NCBI GenBank assembly: GCA_029706075.1
Contig: JAINUG010000026.1
Coordinates: 4,137,001-4,201,000, forward strand
Source of the DNA: Aldrovandia affinis
Taxonomy: Eukaryota > Chordata > Actinopteri > Notacanthiformes > Halosauridae
Direction: 5' to 3'
Length of the DNA stretch: 64,000 nt
In this document: positions 23,274-34,263 of the stretch, in pieces
How positions within the stretch are numbered: the stretch's first letter is position 1
Layout: every line of letters starts with the position of its first letter
Position numbers and translations under genes: made by a program
Notes under the pieces: generated by a model
What the model was told of the DNA's origin: nothing
The model's input: the letters and a program-made list of their open reading frames with translations, nothing else
The model's database searches: none

Positions 23274-24111
23274 GGGGGGGGTGTGTCTCTTTACCTGCTG
23301 GGGGTTGGGCACAGAGGGTGTGAAGGGGAGGCAGTTGCTGTGGGGCATCTCTTCAAAGAGGACAGCTGGAGGGGAATAGGTTCGGAGTCAAAACCTTTCC
23401 CCTCCTCCCCCTCCTCTCTACGCCTGACCCCATGAGCCATCACATAGATATCAGTGCATATCTAGTACACTATTTTTTCTGATTATACTATTGTATTATC
23501 TATATACATTACAATTATTATAATTTATCACTAGATCGGGTGGAGGATGGTTGGTGTCTAAAATTGAAAAAAAGCAAATGGGATACAAAGATCTGATGGA
23601 AAAGTGTAATGGATACTCAAGTGTCCACAATGCTTAACCCTTGCTCTCCATGCTAAAATAACCACTCCACTCACCAGTCCTCTCTCTCTCCCTGTTGTTT
23701 CTCGTTGAGACACTACATACGCTGGCCACACCTCAGAAACACAACAGGCAAGTTGTGTCCAAGAAAATGCTTATTTTGGGGGAAATATAGTACTCTTTTT
23801 GGTTGCTTCCTGTAAAACAAAACGGAGGCAAACAGAGACATATTATGTAACTGTATGAACTTGAGAGATGGGGTGTGAGGGAGGACAAGACGGGAAGAGG
23901 GGACATGGACCCAAGCGCATATTTTGGTTCAGTCTAAGACTTTGATTCCACAGTTATTCCATCACTGAGACCATCCATCCACCTGGCTTTTTCCACTCCT
24001 GTGTCAACTCATTCAAATCCTTTTTTTGTAATTAAATCTTTCCTGTCCTGTAGTTTTTGCCCTGTTATACTGATATCTGGCACAGAACCTTGAGAAGTCT
24101 CCTAAAAAGTA

Positions 24112-24117
24112 AATAAA
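24112..24117 (+). terminator. cryaa: cryaa polyadenylation signal
   Basis: AATAAA lies 839 bp after the stop codon. It is the first canonical hexamer downstream, so 23274 to about 24135 is the likely 3' UTR. Confidence 0.6.
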
Positions 24118-25906
24118 CCTGTAAAATTAACAACAACAAAAACAAACCGTGTGAAGTCTGCGCCTGTGATTCATCCAATCTGTCAGTTAGTGTCCTTGGA
24201 TCCCAGTGAGACAAATATGATGTGTGTGTGTGTGTGGTGTTCATACTGTACATACTGTAGGTGTGTTAGTGTACGTACTATATGAGTGTGGTGCGTTCAG
24301 AGTACAAACAGTATGTGTGTGGTGTGTTGAGTGTACGTATTGCATGTGGGAGGTGTGCAATGGCTTAATTATTATTTTAATACCACTATTGTCCTTTGCT
24401 CCTTCAATTTTAGAAAAGGAAATGCATCCAGGAATTTGTGTGGGACAGCAATGCAAATGCCTTTCAGCAAGCAATGTGTAAAGTACTATGCTTAAAAATA
24501 GAGAAGCAAGAATGCTTGTTGCATTCAAGTGGATCCTGGAGTGGAGCAAGCATGACCTGTAAATGTCTGTGTTAAGCAATAGTTTTAATACGTTTAACGA
24601 GAAAGCACACTGAAAGTTGTCTCTCTACCTTGAAACATTGCCTGAAACATTCCAATTTGATGCATCTGATTGAAATTCACGAAGGAGCATGACCAATGAC
24701 AATACCGTTGCAATAGATGTTCTGTCCTTGGGCAAGCTTCTTCATGATTATTCATAAAATGTAATATAGCACCAGACACTCCTGTTACCAACTGGAGCCT
24801 CCTACAGTTAGGAAGTAGAGAGGGCAGAAGGAACACAGGAGCTGAGTATCTGGTTAGTCTATCAAATCTGTGATGAGGGCTCAAATGTGCAGAGGGGGTA
24901 CTGATCAACTATCTTTATGCGTCCCAGCGTGTCCTTACAAACTGCTAAACCATGCACGGCAGTCTATTCCACCATCGGTAACAAATGGGACTCAAAGGGA
25001 GAGAGACAAGTTTTCACTTGCCAAAGCCTATGAATCTTACACAACAAATGCTGAACACGGGATTCGATGAAACCCAGACACCATTTTAAACAAAATATCT
25101 CTTCAGTTTACACCTACAATTCAATTATGCATCCATGTAACATAAAGACTGGTGAATCTGCACAGGGCCTGCTTTAAACTGATGCCTATGAGCAAACAGA
25201 GTATGTGCTGGGGGAAAAAGAGATTCCTGTTACTCAGCTATGCAACAGATCTGATGTTCTTTGGCAAAATGTAAACATTGTGATTCCATATCATGGGGCT
25301 GATATAGAATCTGAACCACTCAACTGCAATTGAAGAGCGCGCCAAGAAATGTGTGATACAAAATAGGCCGAATTATTACACTAGATATTGTTCCTATTGT
25401 TGAAAGTTGAATATCAAACGATATTACACTCTACAATAGCTATATCATATTATATTTCTCCCTCTCCCAGCCAGCCAATGAAACAGTCATGTTTTTCAAA
25501 CTTTTAGATGAGCCTTTTATTCAAACATATTCTGTTACCTCAATTTTCTTTTCTAACCTTTTTATTTTTATAAGATGGGGACAGCACCGTTTTCACCAGC
25601 ATTACTTTTAAGGGATTAATCATTTTTTCCCTCTTAAGAAATCCCCTTTACTGAAAACAAGAGGCAGGCAAAGACCATCACATATAAACTCTTATGATAA
25701 CAAAGTCTCTTTTCTGAGGGCAATTTTACGATAATAAACCATGTTTGAACACATAACTTGATGATAATGAATTGCATCTGAACGTAAACTCAATACTAAT
25801 AAATCCCATTCTCGCAAGCAAACACTATGGCAAATAACATTGTGTTCTGGCATGAACTCTATGGAAACTCAACATAACAGAAACACAAAGACCCTACGTG
25901 CGTGTT
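24118..25906. other. cryaa-hsf2bp convergent intergenic region
   Basis: It contains a short TG microsatellite (about 24218-24238) and CATACTGTA/GTACGTA repeats up to 24345. On the minus strand AATAAA occurs at 25516-25521, a candidate hsf2bp poly(A) signal about 390 bp beyond the stop. No coding sequence is supported. Confidence 0.5.
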
Positions 25907-26187
25907 TTATGTTGTCTTGCTGTGCCAAGGGCCTCCTCCGCGGTGTGAGGCGTGTTCCTGTAGGGAGCGCTGTCCGCTCTCCGGGGCCTGTTGAGCAGGG
26001 GCGAGCTCCTTCAGGTCCTCCAGCGTATCCTGGGCAGCCTGTCGCAGGGCGGAGTGTCTGCTGGAGGACAGCTGGTGTATCCGGGCCAGCGGGAGGTGCT
26101 CTCTCAGCTCGGGCGCGAGCCCTCCCTCCTCCAGCAGCAGGGACTGCAGCAGCCGCAGGGCGTGGAGGCACACCTCCGAGTCTCCGT
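25907..26187 (-). CDS. hsf2bp: HSF2BP, exon 7 (residues 257-349, stop)
   Basis: Follows a split Asp codon: DGDSEVCLHALRLLQSLLLE, then LPLARIHQLSSSRH and AAQDTLEDLKEL, matching the end of the armadillo-like domain. Beyond the position where human HSF2BP stops there is an extra tail of roughly 20 residues rich in Gln, Ser and His. The acceptor (TTCTCGGAG at 26188) is a poor polypyrimidine match but is the only one that keeps frame. Confidence 0.93.
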
Positions 26188-27636
26188 CTCCGAGAAGAGG
26201 GAACGGTTGAGATTAAATGTTTATAAAATTATTTCTCCACTCAAAATTAACCTGACCACTTTAATCTGTCAACACCATGATCATGGCTGTATAGTGGGGC
26301 TTAATGGGTTTTTTGTTGTTGCATTTACATCCTTTCATCTCTATGACAGATCTCAAACTGCATTACATTGAAAGGGTGAGGGAGGGACTGACTCCCCTCC
26401 CCTCAACTAGTGCTCCCATTAAAAGCGGTGTGTATAGAATCACCTGGTGGACAATCAGCAGAATGCTAAAAAAGGCTAAGAAAAACTCCACCTATGACCG
26501 GTCTTGCAGATGCAGGACTATAGATGCTGGAACAACCTAAATCTCACTGGTGCTGAACTCTTTGGACAGTCATATGACTATATTTTCCCCACCCACATGG
26601 ATCTCCTGACAATGTGACTCCCTGTCATTTTAATGGTATGGAATAAATAAATAAAGTATACAATAAAGTAAATAAAATGAATCCAAAGCTGTGCACTGTC
26701 AACTTTTACTATTTCTAAAGACCAGCACCAATAATCAAATGTAGCCTATATTTCCAATATTGTGATTTTTTGAGCTGGGTTCAAAAATATTTCTTCCATT
26801 CTTTTCAAAGCCAGCCTTAGTATCTAGTGGTTACTAACTACAGGTGAATCAAAAACATTGGCTGGGATAAGTGTTTCTTTTTCAGCTTTCAATGATGTCT
26901 ACTTCATTTTCAAGACAACATCTAAGGTTAGCCGTGCTGTCATCTGTAGTACAGCCCATTGAAGGACATATTGAAAATGAATAAGCTTCAAATAATTTTG
27001 CTATCGCAGGACACATTTCAGAAATGTTTAAAAAACTTGATTGTGTTGTTGTGCTATGTATGGAAAATTGTTAGTAATAAAAGATGTTGACTGAGGCATG
27101 CAGACGAACATAAAACGAAGTGGTACAGGCACAAGCATGAGCAAAATTGAGTTTTATGGGAGCGAGCTGGCACGGGCAGAGATCACATTTAAACACTTTG
27201 CGTCCTGCGGAGGGCTCTATATTCCCCCCTCTACATTTGGTGGTGCTCTAGGTTATTTATAGAAGTGGTGCGGAGGCCCCAGCTAGCACCTTCAGTTACA
27301 GCACCGTTGGGTGGGAAACAGCTGGCGCTGTGCCCTGTAGCTACTCAAAAAGCACCCACACGTTACCAGTTGCAGTCTTAGGGCTCTAGTTTGGGGAGGG
27401 CAGTAGCAAAACGGTAGCTGGACAGGATTGTAATTGCTAGTTTCGGCTGAATATTTCTCGCCTCCACCCAGTTTGGTAGTTTCATGCAACAAAAAAAATT
27501 CCTGGCCACCTTTGGGCTGGTTCATCTCTGTATCTAACTAGTCTTGAACCCCAGACGCTGTCTATAGTGTCTGAAAAGGGAAGTTAGTTTGAGAGGTTAG
27601 TTTCCTGCAATCCAATTGGCTCTACTGGGTTCCTAC
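26188..27636 (-). other. hsf2bp: hsf2bp intron 6
   Basis: Contains no recognisable gene or element. Donor GTAGGA at 27636. Confidence 0.5.
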
Positions 27637-27740
27637 CTTGCAGCAGACAGCAGATGAGTGGGAGGAGTCCCGGGGTCTCGCTGATATACTGCAGTCCTTT
27701 TACACTGATGCTGACATTATACAGAGCCATCAGCATTAAC
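27637..27740 (-). CDS. hsf2bp: HSF2BP, exon 6 (residues 222-256)
   Basis: Acceptor TTTTCAG at 27741, donor GTAGGA. It encodes LMLMALYNVSISVKGLQYIS and ETPGLLPLICCLL, an armadillo-like repeat nearly identical to the human segment. The first codon (Val222) is split with exon 5, which fixes the exon 5 donor at 31273. Confidence 0.95.
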
Positions 27741-28131
27741 CTGAAAACACACACACACATGCACAGGAGTTGCCCCTATTTGATGTCTTTCCCTCATACT
27801 TCGATGCTAACATTGCCTTAGGCATTGTACCTTGTGAAACATCAGCAAGTTGAGCAGTCTTCATCACTGAAGCTCCTGCCAAATATGCCCCAACAATCAC
27901 CCCTCTTTCAAAGTCACTGAGATCTCTTCTTCTGGTTGCAACTGGGCCTGCCCAGCATTTGTATACATGACCCTAAGCATGATGGGATGTTAATTGCTTA
28001 ATTAACTCAGGAACCACGTAAGGTGCCCTCCAGAATTATTGGCACCCTTGGTAAAGATGAGCAAAACAGGCTCTAAAATGTTTTATTTGTTGTTCATCAG
28101 CTTGATCTTGCACTCAAAATATGAGAGAAAT

Positions 28132-28317
28132 CTAACCCTTAATTGAAGTAAAATTATTCAAATTAAAAAAAATCCTTATCAAAAAATAAACAACACTGAC
28201 ACAACAGTGGAAAGCGGTATCTAACTTTTTTGTGATTTTTTTGTAGCCATCTCCTGATCTGTAGAGGTCAATAACCTTTTTTCTGATGCTTTCAGGGAGT
28301 TCTTTGCCTTTCCCCAT
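28132..28317 (-). pseudogene. Tc1 transposase N-terminal fragment
   Basis: MGKGKELPESIRKKVIDLYR then SGDGYKKITKKLD is the first helix-turn-helix of a Tc1 transposase. The frame runs into non-homologous residues after 30-35 codons, so the rest was lost. Confidence 0.75.
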
Positions 28318-28372
28318 GGTGATGACTGACCACAGTATTTCATGTGTGTTCCCTCCTTTTTATACCCTAGGG

Positions 28373-28567
28373 CAGGGGTGCTCAAGTTCGGTCCTGGAGA
28401 TCTACTGGGTGTGCAGGCTTTTTTTCCAGCCCTTCACTAACACACCTGATTCCACTAATCAACTGCTCGTCAAGGCAATGAATGTTCAAATCAGGTGTGT
28501 TAGTGAAAGGCTGGAACAAAAGCCTGCACACCCAGTAGATCTCCAGGACCGAACTTGGGCACCCCTG
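28373..28567. mobile_element. 195-bp hAT-type foldback MITE with 8-bp target duplication
   Basis: Ends CAGGGGTGCTCAAG and CTTGGGCACCCCTG are inverted. The arms extend about 65 bp (AGATCTACTGGGTGTGCAGG and its complement). CCCTAGGG flanks both sides (28365-28372 and 28568-28575). It is inserted in the Tc1 relic. Confidence 0.9.
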
Positions 28568-28888
28568 CCCTAGGGAAACAGGAAACCATTGTAGGCCACT
28601 GTATAGTTCCATAACCTTCCAATGAACTTCAAATAAGTTGTATATTTATGAAGATTTGTTTTTTTGGATTCAATTTAAAATAATAGTTAGGGGTGTGAAT
28701 AATTGTGATCCAGATGATTTCTGGAAAAATAATATTATTAATAAAACAAAATGTTTTTCAGAACAATTGAATTAGTATTGTAGGTTTGGAATCTTCTGAA
28801 TTGTATTTGCATAAACTAAAGCTCATTACCTGTATAGTTTAGTTTATTTTCTACGATCTCCTTTGTTCAAAATCTTGGGAGTCTACTG

Positions 28889-28941
28889 TATATATATATA
28901 TATATAATTTAAAATAGTTATTATTTTCGATTGATCGATCG
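28889..28941. repeat. TA microsatellite and GATT/GATC repeats
   Basis: A run of TA dinucleotides (28889-28906), then CGATTGATCGATCGATTGAT. Confidence 0.85.
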
Positions 28942-29267
28942 ATTGATTCATGTCAAACATCACTGACATCAAATATCACAACACAATACAAGCAGTCCAG
29001 CAAAGTCTGGATGAGATTAATAGACTCCAGACTTGTAGTTCAGCAGACCTTGTTAACAACTCATACTCTCTCCGTAGGACAGGCAATCCAGAATGGACTA
29101 ATTCTGCATTAAGCTGTGTGTGTGAATATATGGAAGCAATTTTGTTCCAGAATGAAATTAAAGTATCAAAAATAATATTATATGCTATTATATTTTAAAA
29201 ACTCAACACATAAATTATAAAGGACCAAATTTGTGTTACTGTGTTTTGCTAATATGTATGTGTCCCG

Positions 29268-29640
29268 GCAGCACGGTGGTGCAGTGGATAGCACTGTCAC
29301 CGCACAACAAGAAGGTCCCGGGTTAGAGCCCGGCCGGGGCCTTACTGTGTGGAGTTTGCATGCACCCCGTGTCCGAGTGGGTTTCTTCCGGGTACCACGG
29401 TTTCCTCCCACAGTCCAAAGACATGCACGTTAGGCTAATTGGAGAGTCTAAATTGCCTGTAGGTATGAGTGTGTGAGGGAATGGTGTATGTGCCCTGCGA
29501 TGGATTGGCAACCTGTCCAGGATATGCCTCTCGCCCCAATGCATGCTGGGATAGGGTCGAGCCCCCCCATGACCCTGACCAGGAATAAGCGGGTTAGATA
29601 ATGAATGAATGATTGAATGAATTCATTCATTAATGTATGT
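29268..29640 (+). repeat. dispersed tRNA-headed teleost repeat, plus copy
   Basis: Starts GCAGCACGGTGGTGCAGTGG with a B-box-like GGGTTAGAGCCC. It continues through TTTCCTCCCACAGTCCAAAG and ACATGCACGTTAGGCTAATT to AATAAGCGGGTTAGATAATG and an AATG-rich tail. An inverted copy is at 30460-30832; both lie in hsf2bp intron 5. Confidence 0.8.
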
Positions 29641-29678
29641 GTCCCTGTTTTCATTTGATGCCGTACTTAAATTAAACA

Positions 29679-30245
29679 TGTGGAGGGCATCAGTCTCGGC
29701 AACATAGGAGTGGTAGGGTTGCCTTTGTTTTCCCATGCTGTGGAGGTCTTTGGAGCAGTGAAACTTTCTAGGGGCAGGTTTGGCACTCTTGCAGGGTGTG
29801 AGAGTGTGAACTGTTGCCCGGACAGTTGTTCCAAAGGCCATAATTGGTCGTTGGAACTCCGGACTGAAGAGGCGCTGTGTCCTGTTATGTGTGAGGAGTG
29901 TGCGTAGGGACAGAGCGTAGAGTTCTACCCTGTCCCGTTAAGTGTTGATACTTCTTAAATGTGAATGTATGGAAGCGGTGTGGAAAGCCGCTGATTGTCT
30001 GTGATTGTTGTGCGTTTCCCCGGAAGGGGATTCCCCCCTCGAAGGAGGCAGCCTTTAATTTAGTTTTGTTTATTTTAGTTTGTTATTTTAGTTCATTGTT
30101 TTTCCTCAAAAGCTTTGCGGCGAGTAGAGTTTGTGTTTTGTGTTGTGTTCTCCCGCTGTTTCTCAGACTGGCAAACCCCACTTCTCTGTCACTTCTTACC
30201 ATCGGCTGCTCTGCTCACCGGGGATTTGTCATGTGGCGTGTGACA
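29679..30245 (+). mobile_element. solo LTR (567 bp) with 5-bp target duplication
   Basis: Begins TGTGGAGGGCATCAG and ends GCGTGTGACA, the TG...CA form of an LTR. AAACA flanks both sides (29674-29678 and 30246-30250). It is related to the Gypsy LTR at 44214-44702 and the copies at 8870 and 10460. Solo LTRs arise by recombination between the two LTRs of a provirus-like insertion. Confidence 0.85.
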
Positions 30246-30459
30246 AAACATTTGCTTTTTTAATTATGGGTCTGGTTATTTTAATATAATTTTGGGGTTT
30301 TTAATTGAAGCTTGCTTTGGACCTGTCAACAAAGGTTACACCCCCATCCACAACTTTGAGACGGGAGAGTTAATGGCATTTTCTGTGGCCCAAGTATGAT
30401 GCCATGCCAGAAATGTCATTTGGGAGGCACATTGTCATCATGAAAAGTCTGTCTAGTCT

Positions 30460-30832
30460 CCATCCATCCATCCATCCATCCATTATCTAAGCCGCTTATT
30501 CCTGGTCAGGGTCGCGGGGGGGGCTGGAGCCTATCCCAGCATGCGTTCCGGGCGAGAGGCAGGAATACACCCTGGACAGGTCGCCAATCCATCGCAGGGC
30601 ACACACACCATTCACTCACACACTCATACCTACGGGCAATTTAGACTCTCCAATTAGCCTAACGTGCATGTCTTTGGACTGTGGGAAGAAACCGGAGTAC
30701 CCGGAGGAAACCCACGCGGACACGGGGAGAACATGCAAACTCCGCACAGAAAGGCCCCCGGCCTGGATTTGAACCCGAGACCTTCTTGCTGTGAGGCGAC
30801 AGCGCTATCCACTGCACCACCGTGCCGCCCTG
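30460..30832 (-). repeat. dispersed tRNA-headed teleost repeat, minus copy
   Basis: Reverse complement of the family at 29268: CATCC tail repeats, TAAGCCGCTTATTCCTGG, CTTTGGACTGTGGGAAGAAA and CACCACCGTGCCGCC. Less decayed than the plus copy. Confidence 0.85.
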
Positions 30833-31272
30833 TCTAGTCTCCCCTCACTAAATCAAGTTGATTCTATGGATGGAATGGTGTGGAAGTGGAGCCTTTGATT
30901 GACAGGTACAAGTCAACCTGAATGTAAAGAACGGCATCAAACAGAAAACAGGGACGTGTACGTTAATGTGTATTAACAAAACACTAATTGAATAATGAAC
31001 AGGAGTGATCCGCATACATTTTATAATTAATCAATTTATGCTTTACCACAATTTTTAAGTTTTGATGAAGTTTTTAATTTATGCATTGAGTTATCAAATT
31101 TTGATGTGGAAATAACTTCCATATGAATATGGCCTATAGAAATTCTTGACTTATTTTGTAACCATAAGGATAAAGGTTACATGCCTCTCAAATCACATGG
31201 TCAGGAATTTCTACAGGCCGTATGTATGGACACTCCATGGAGACCAGATGTTGGTAGGTGGTGCTGTCTCAC

Positions 31273-31390
31273 ACTTTCAGCTTGGAGCATGCCCCCGGCT
31301 TCATCACCCCCAACAGCTGCGTCAGCGTGTCCAACAGCACACGAGCCGAGGTGGCCAGGAAGTCCCGCCCATATGTCACCGCTGCAATGT
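31273..31390 (-). CDS. hsf2bp: HSF2BP, exon 5 (residues 183-221 plus split codons)
   Basis: Acceptor CCCATCAG at 31391, donor GTGAGA at 31272. Encodes NIAAVTYGRDFLATSARVLL then DTLTQLLGVMKPGACSKLK. The arginine in YGRDF (residue 191) aligns with human Arg200, reported as needed for BRCA2 binding, so that interface looks conserved. Alignment is from memory of the human protein. Confidence 0.95.
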
Positions 31391-31660
31391 CTGATGGGAA
31401 ACGCAGAACAATGCACCAGCTTTCCGTGTTGAAACCCTTTTCATGTCAATGGCACCAAACACGCCGGTGATTTGCCACCTTCAAAACAATGGCTTTACCT
31501 GTCTAGACTTTGCAATGTTACCATTTTCACCGCTCAAAGACTAAGGTCCCCTGCTCAGGGAACAATTCGCTCTCTTAATCAGACTCTAGAGGGTAACGAC
31601 ACCATCGGACATTCACATGCTCACTTTCTGTCTTCTGAGCTCACTGGTGATGATGATGTC

Positions 31661-31735
31661 TGTGCATGTGTGTATGTGTGTGTGTGTGTGTGTGTGCTTG
31701 TCTGTGTGTATGTGTGTGTGCATGGCTGAGTGTGT
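31661..31735. repeat. TG microsatellite in hsf2bp intron 4
   Basis: Alternating TG with scattered TATG and CATG variants; lies 14 bp before exon 4 on the hsf2bp strand's donor side. Confidence 0.85.
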
Positions 31736-31748
31736 CTGCATGTCTCAC

Positions 31749-31893
31749 TGGTGATGACTCCAGCCAGCGCCAGGACAAACTGGTTGTCATGGGAGCATAG
31801 GTCCTGTTGGTCCATCTTCACCTCCTCCCCCAGAGACTTCACAAAGCTTTCCAGTGTCTGTCCTGCCATGGCCAGGAAAGCCTCTACCTTGCT
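31749..31893 (-). CDS. hsf2bp: HSF2BP, exon 4 (residues 135-182 plus one base)
   Basis: Acceptor GTTCAG at 31894, donor GTGAGA at 31748. Encodes SKVEAFLAMAGQTLESFVKS, then a charged loop and NQFVLALAGVIT, matching human GQTMESFVKSL and QFVFALAGIVT. This is the start of the armadillo-like domain. Confidence 0.95.
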
Positions 31894-32048
31894 CTGAACA
31901 GCATACACACATACAAACAGACAAGACACACACACACAGATGTAAGTGTAAATTATGTAATGCAAATGACAATGCCTACATGGGCTGAATGGCCCATTGT
32001 CTCAAACAAACATTCTAATGTTTTTATGTACTTACGTAACTAATAAAC

Positions 32049-32756
32049 TAGGGCTGGGACTTTAACGCGTTAATTTCGATTAATTAATTACAGAAAAAAT
32101 AACGCGTTAAAAAATGTACGCATTTTAATCGCACTATATTTTTGCACTCCAGACACCACGGAACGTTTCTCAATGCTAAACATGTTGCAGCTAGCGTGGA
32201 AGCCAGAGCTAACGCGGATCAGGCTAACGTTAGTCCGTACGAGCAAGCAGAGTCGCCAACCCACACTCGACCAGATGACGGGGTTCAGAGCCAAGATGAG
32301 TAAGACCACGTCTAACAAAGTAATCAACTCACTGGCTCACTGGATTGCCGTGGACTGTAGACCACTTTCGGTGGTCGAAGATAAGGGGCTGGAAAAGGTG
32401 CTACAGATTGCGTCGTCTGACACAATTTATGAACTGCCATGCAGAAAGACAATTTCGAAAAAAAATCCAGCAGCTTCTTCCAAAGGTCCTTTGCACTATC
32501 ATATTCCTAAAATTGCTGCACTTTGTTAAAAATTGCACTGGTCTGTGTAGTAGCTAAAATAAACAAGATTTTGCTGCTTAAACTTATGTATATGTCTATT
32601 CATTGATTCACTCGTATACCAAAATCCATTTGAATTGAAAAATGTTGCTTCTCGTGTCAAATATTGATATGCGATTAAAATGCGATTAATTTCGATTAAT
32701 TAATTACAAAGCCTCTAATTAATTAGATTAATTTTTTTAATCGAGTCCCACCACTA
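32049..32756 (+). mobile_element. 708-bp hAT element with 8-bp target duplication
   Basis: Ends TAGGGCTGGGACT and AGTCCCACCACTA are inverted at 11 of 13 positions. TAATAAAC is duplicated on both sides (32041-32048 and 32757-32764). Subterminal GATTAATTAATTAC repeats match hAT elements with BED-type transposases. Lies in hsf2bp intron 3. Confidence 0.92.
32173..32470 (+). pseudogene. hAT (BED-type) transposase fragment
   Basis: QPTLDQMTGFRAKMSKTT followed by LAHWIAVDCRPLSVVEDKGL and LPCRKTI is the segment after the BED finger in hAT transposases. The catalytic core and dimerisation domain are deleted, so the element is non-autonomous. Confidence 0.8.
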
Positions 32757-32953
32757 TAATAAACCTTTCAGACTAATGTTGAAATAATATCACTCTGTTC
32801 TGTTTGGTCCTGTTCTTTCATTCACAAGAGAATAAAATAACTCTGAATTATCATTCATCCGACAAACTGAACATCCATCACAAAGAGCTGGTATATAGCT
32901 ATTCTGATTTTCAGGCTAACATTAAAACAAGGCACACAAGTATGGTCACTCAC

Positions 32954-33103
32954 ATCAGACAGGATGTCCTTCACAGCTTCCTCCTTTCTGGAGACACTCC
33001 AGAGTAGTGTGCAGGAGGCTGCGCCCAGCCCTGTACAGAACTCTGCCTGCTGCTGCAGCTGCTCCCGACTCTCCCATAGCTGCTCCCTGAGCACCAGTTT
33101 CTC
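32954..33103 (-). CDS. hsf2bp: HSF2BP, exon 3 (residues 85-134)
   Basis: Acceptor ATTTCCAG at 33104, donor GTGAGT at 32953; exactly 50 codons. EKLVLREQLWESREQLQQQA continues the coiled coil and EFCTGLGAASCTLLWSVS matches human EYCTEMGAAACTLLWGVS, the boundary between coiled coil and armadillo-like domain. Confidence 0.96.
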
Positions 33104-33298
33104 CTGGAAATGTACACTACACATCTCTACTCTTTGCATACTGCGTAAATACACAACTATATCCTCATAGTGATACGTGTAAATTACCATAGCTAGCTAG
33201 CCAACACGTGATTATGTTCCCAGGCTAGCTATTTGACATGTAACAACAATTCTGGCACTGGGAGTGAGTTTTAGAATGTTTTAAAATAACATTCTTTT

Positions 33299-33672
33299 GG
33301 GCCTCCCGCGTGGTCCAGTGGTTACAACGTCCGACGCTGGCCACGGAGACCGGGGTTCAATTCCCCGTCTCGCCAAGTGTCGGCTCTGGCCGGGAGTGCC
33401 ACCAGGGGGTGGCGATTGGCTGTCCGCCCCAGGGAGGGGGGAGGGAAGCCGACGTGACGTTCGCTGCGTATAAGAGTGGCCCTGTAGTACCGGGGTTACG
33501 GTCGACGGCTCGGCGAGTGACGTCTCGGAAGAGCCGTCACTTCGCATTCGTCACTACCGGTCGCAGGACTACGGCAGCGAACTCACATTACGAGGGGGGG
33601 ATTGACGTAAAATAGTGGGTCTAATTGGCTACCAAAATGGGAGAAAATCAGAAACACATTTAAAAAAAAATA
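33299..33672 (+). repeat. full-length tRNA-Glu-like SINE with 12-bp target duplication
   Basis: The head TCCCGCGTGGTCCAGTGGTT with B box GGGGTTCAATTCCCC resembles tRNA-Glu; the tail is CTAATTGGCTACCAAAATGG plus poly-A. TAACATTCTTTT flanks both ends (33287-33298, 33673-33684). The body holds CCACCAGGGGGTGG, a CTCF-like core. Fragments of the family are at 5706, 19290, 36663, 46052 and 49440. Confidence 0.88.
33399..33412 (+). promoter_or_regulatory. CTCF-like core motif inside a SINE
   Basis: CCACCAGGGGGTGG fits the CTCF core at 13 of 14 positions (T for C at position 12). It is carried by the SINE and could be spread with it. Confidence 0.35.
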
Positions 33673-34159
33673 TAACATTCTTTTTCAGTTTCTGATTTAT
33701 TCCTGTAGCTGTGCCTATTTCACTTTTAGAGCACAAATTGCACCTTGTATACCTTTGTTTTCTGTCAAGGAGATCACCTATGTATATTCCCTGATGCTCT
33801 GTTGATTTCCACAAATAAGGACATGTGTTACTAATTACTGATTAGTAAAACTAATCACTGAGGCAAACTTAATAAAAATGCAAATCTAGCAGTAAGCTAG
33901 TAAACATTTTTTAGAGTTGATTTGGACATGGTCATTGTAACGTTAATTCTCAGTCTAGAAAAGTCCATTATTGCACATACAAAGCGTGCAATTTTGTTGC
34001 GCTAAAGCTAAAATGGTGTTGAAATATACTTTATGATATTCAGAAATATAAAAATGTAAATAACATAAAAGTTGTTTGCTGAGACAAGAAACAACTCTAA
34101 AAATGTCAATGGGGTGTTGCTAGGTGACATAACACATTGTGACTCTCTCCCACTCTCAC

Positions 34160-34263
34160 CTCCCTCTCTGTCTGAGCCTCACTCTGTGCGGCATCCAGTC
34201 GTGAGCGGAGGTGCTGGCACTCCTGTCTCAGCTGCTCCTGCGCCTGCTCACTGCGAGCCTTCA
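34160..34263 (-). CDS. hsf2bp: HSF2BP, exon 2 (residues 50-84)
   Basis: Acceptor TCGGTGCAG at 34264, donor GTGAGA at 34159. Encodes KARSEQAQEQLRQECQHLRS then RLDAAQSEAQTERE, a charged coiled coil aligning with human EQLKMDCEHFKARLETVQA. Confidence 0.95.

Larger units (their letters stand above)
27838..28700 (-). mobile_element. Tc1/mariner relics in hsf2bp intron 5
   Basis: GTGCCCTCCAGAATTATTGG (about 28023) is a Tc1-type terminal repeat. A transposase start lies on the minus strand at 28132-28317. The preceding part (27838-28010) looks like a second decayed Tc1 piece. A hAT MITE interrupts the element at 28373. Confidence 0.6.
33215..34020 (+). repeat. dispersed repeat or duplicated block, copy A (SINE-interrupted)
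   Basis: TGTAGCTGTGCC, TTTTAGAGC, TTCTGTCAAGGAGAT, AATCACTGAG, CTAGCAGTAAGCTAG, TTTGGACATGGTCAT and GCACATACAAAGC occur in the same order at 56745-57150. It lies in hsf2bp intron 2. Copy B lacks the SINE. Confidence 0.75.

Noticed and set aside
25840-26371. Plus-strand and other minus-frame ORFs over hsf2bp exon 7
   Set aside because: They are shadows of the GC-rich exon in other frames; the real frame is fixed by joining to exon 6 and by homology.
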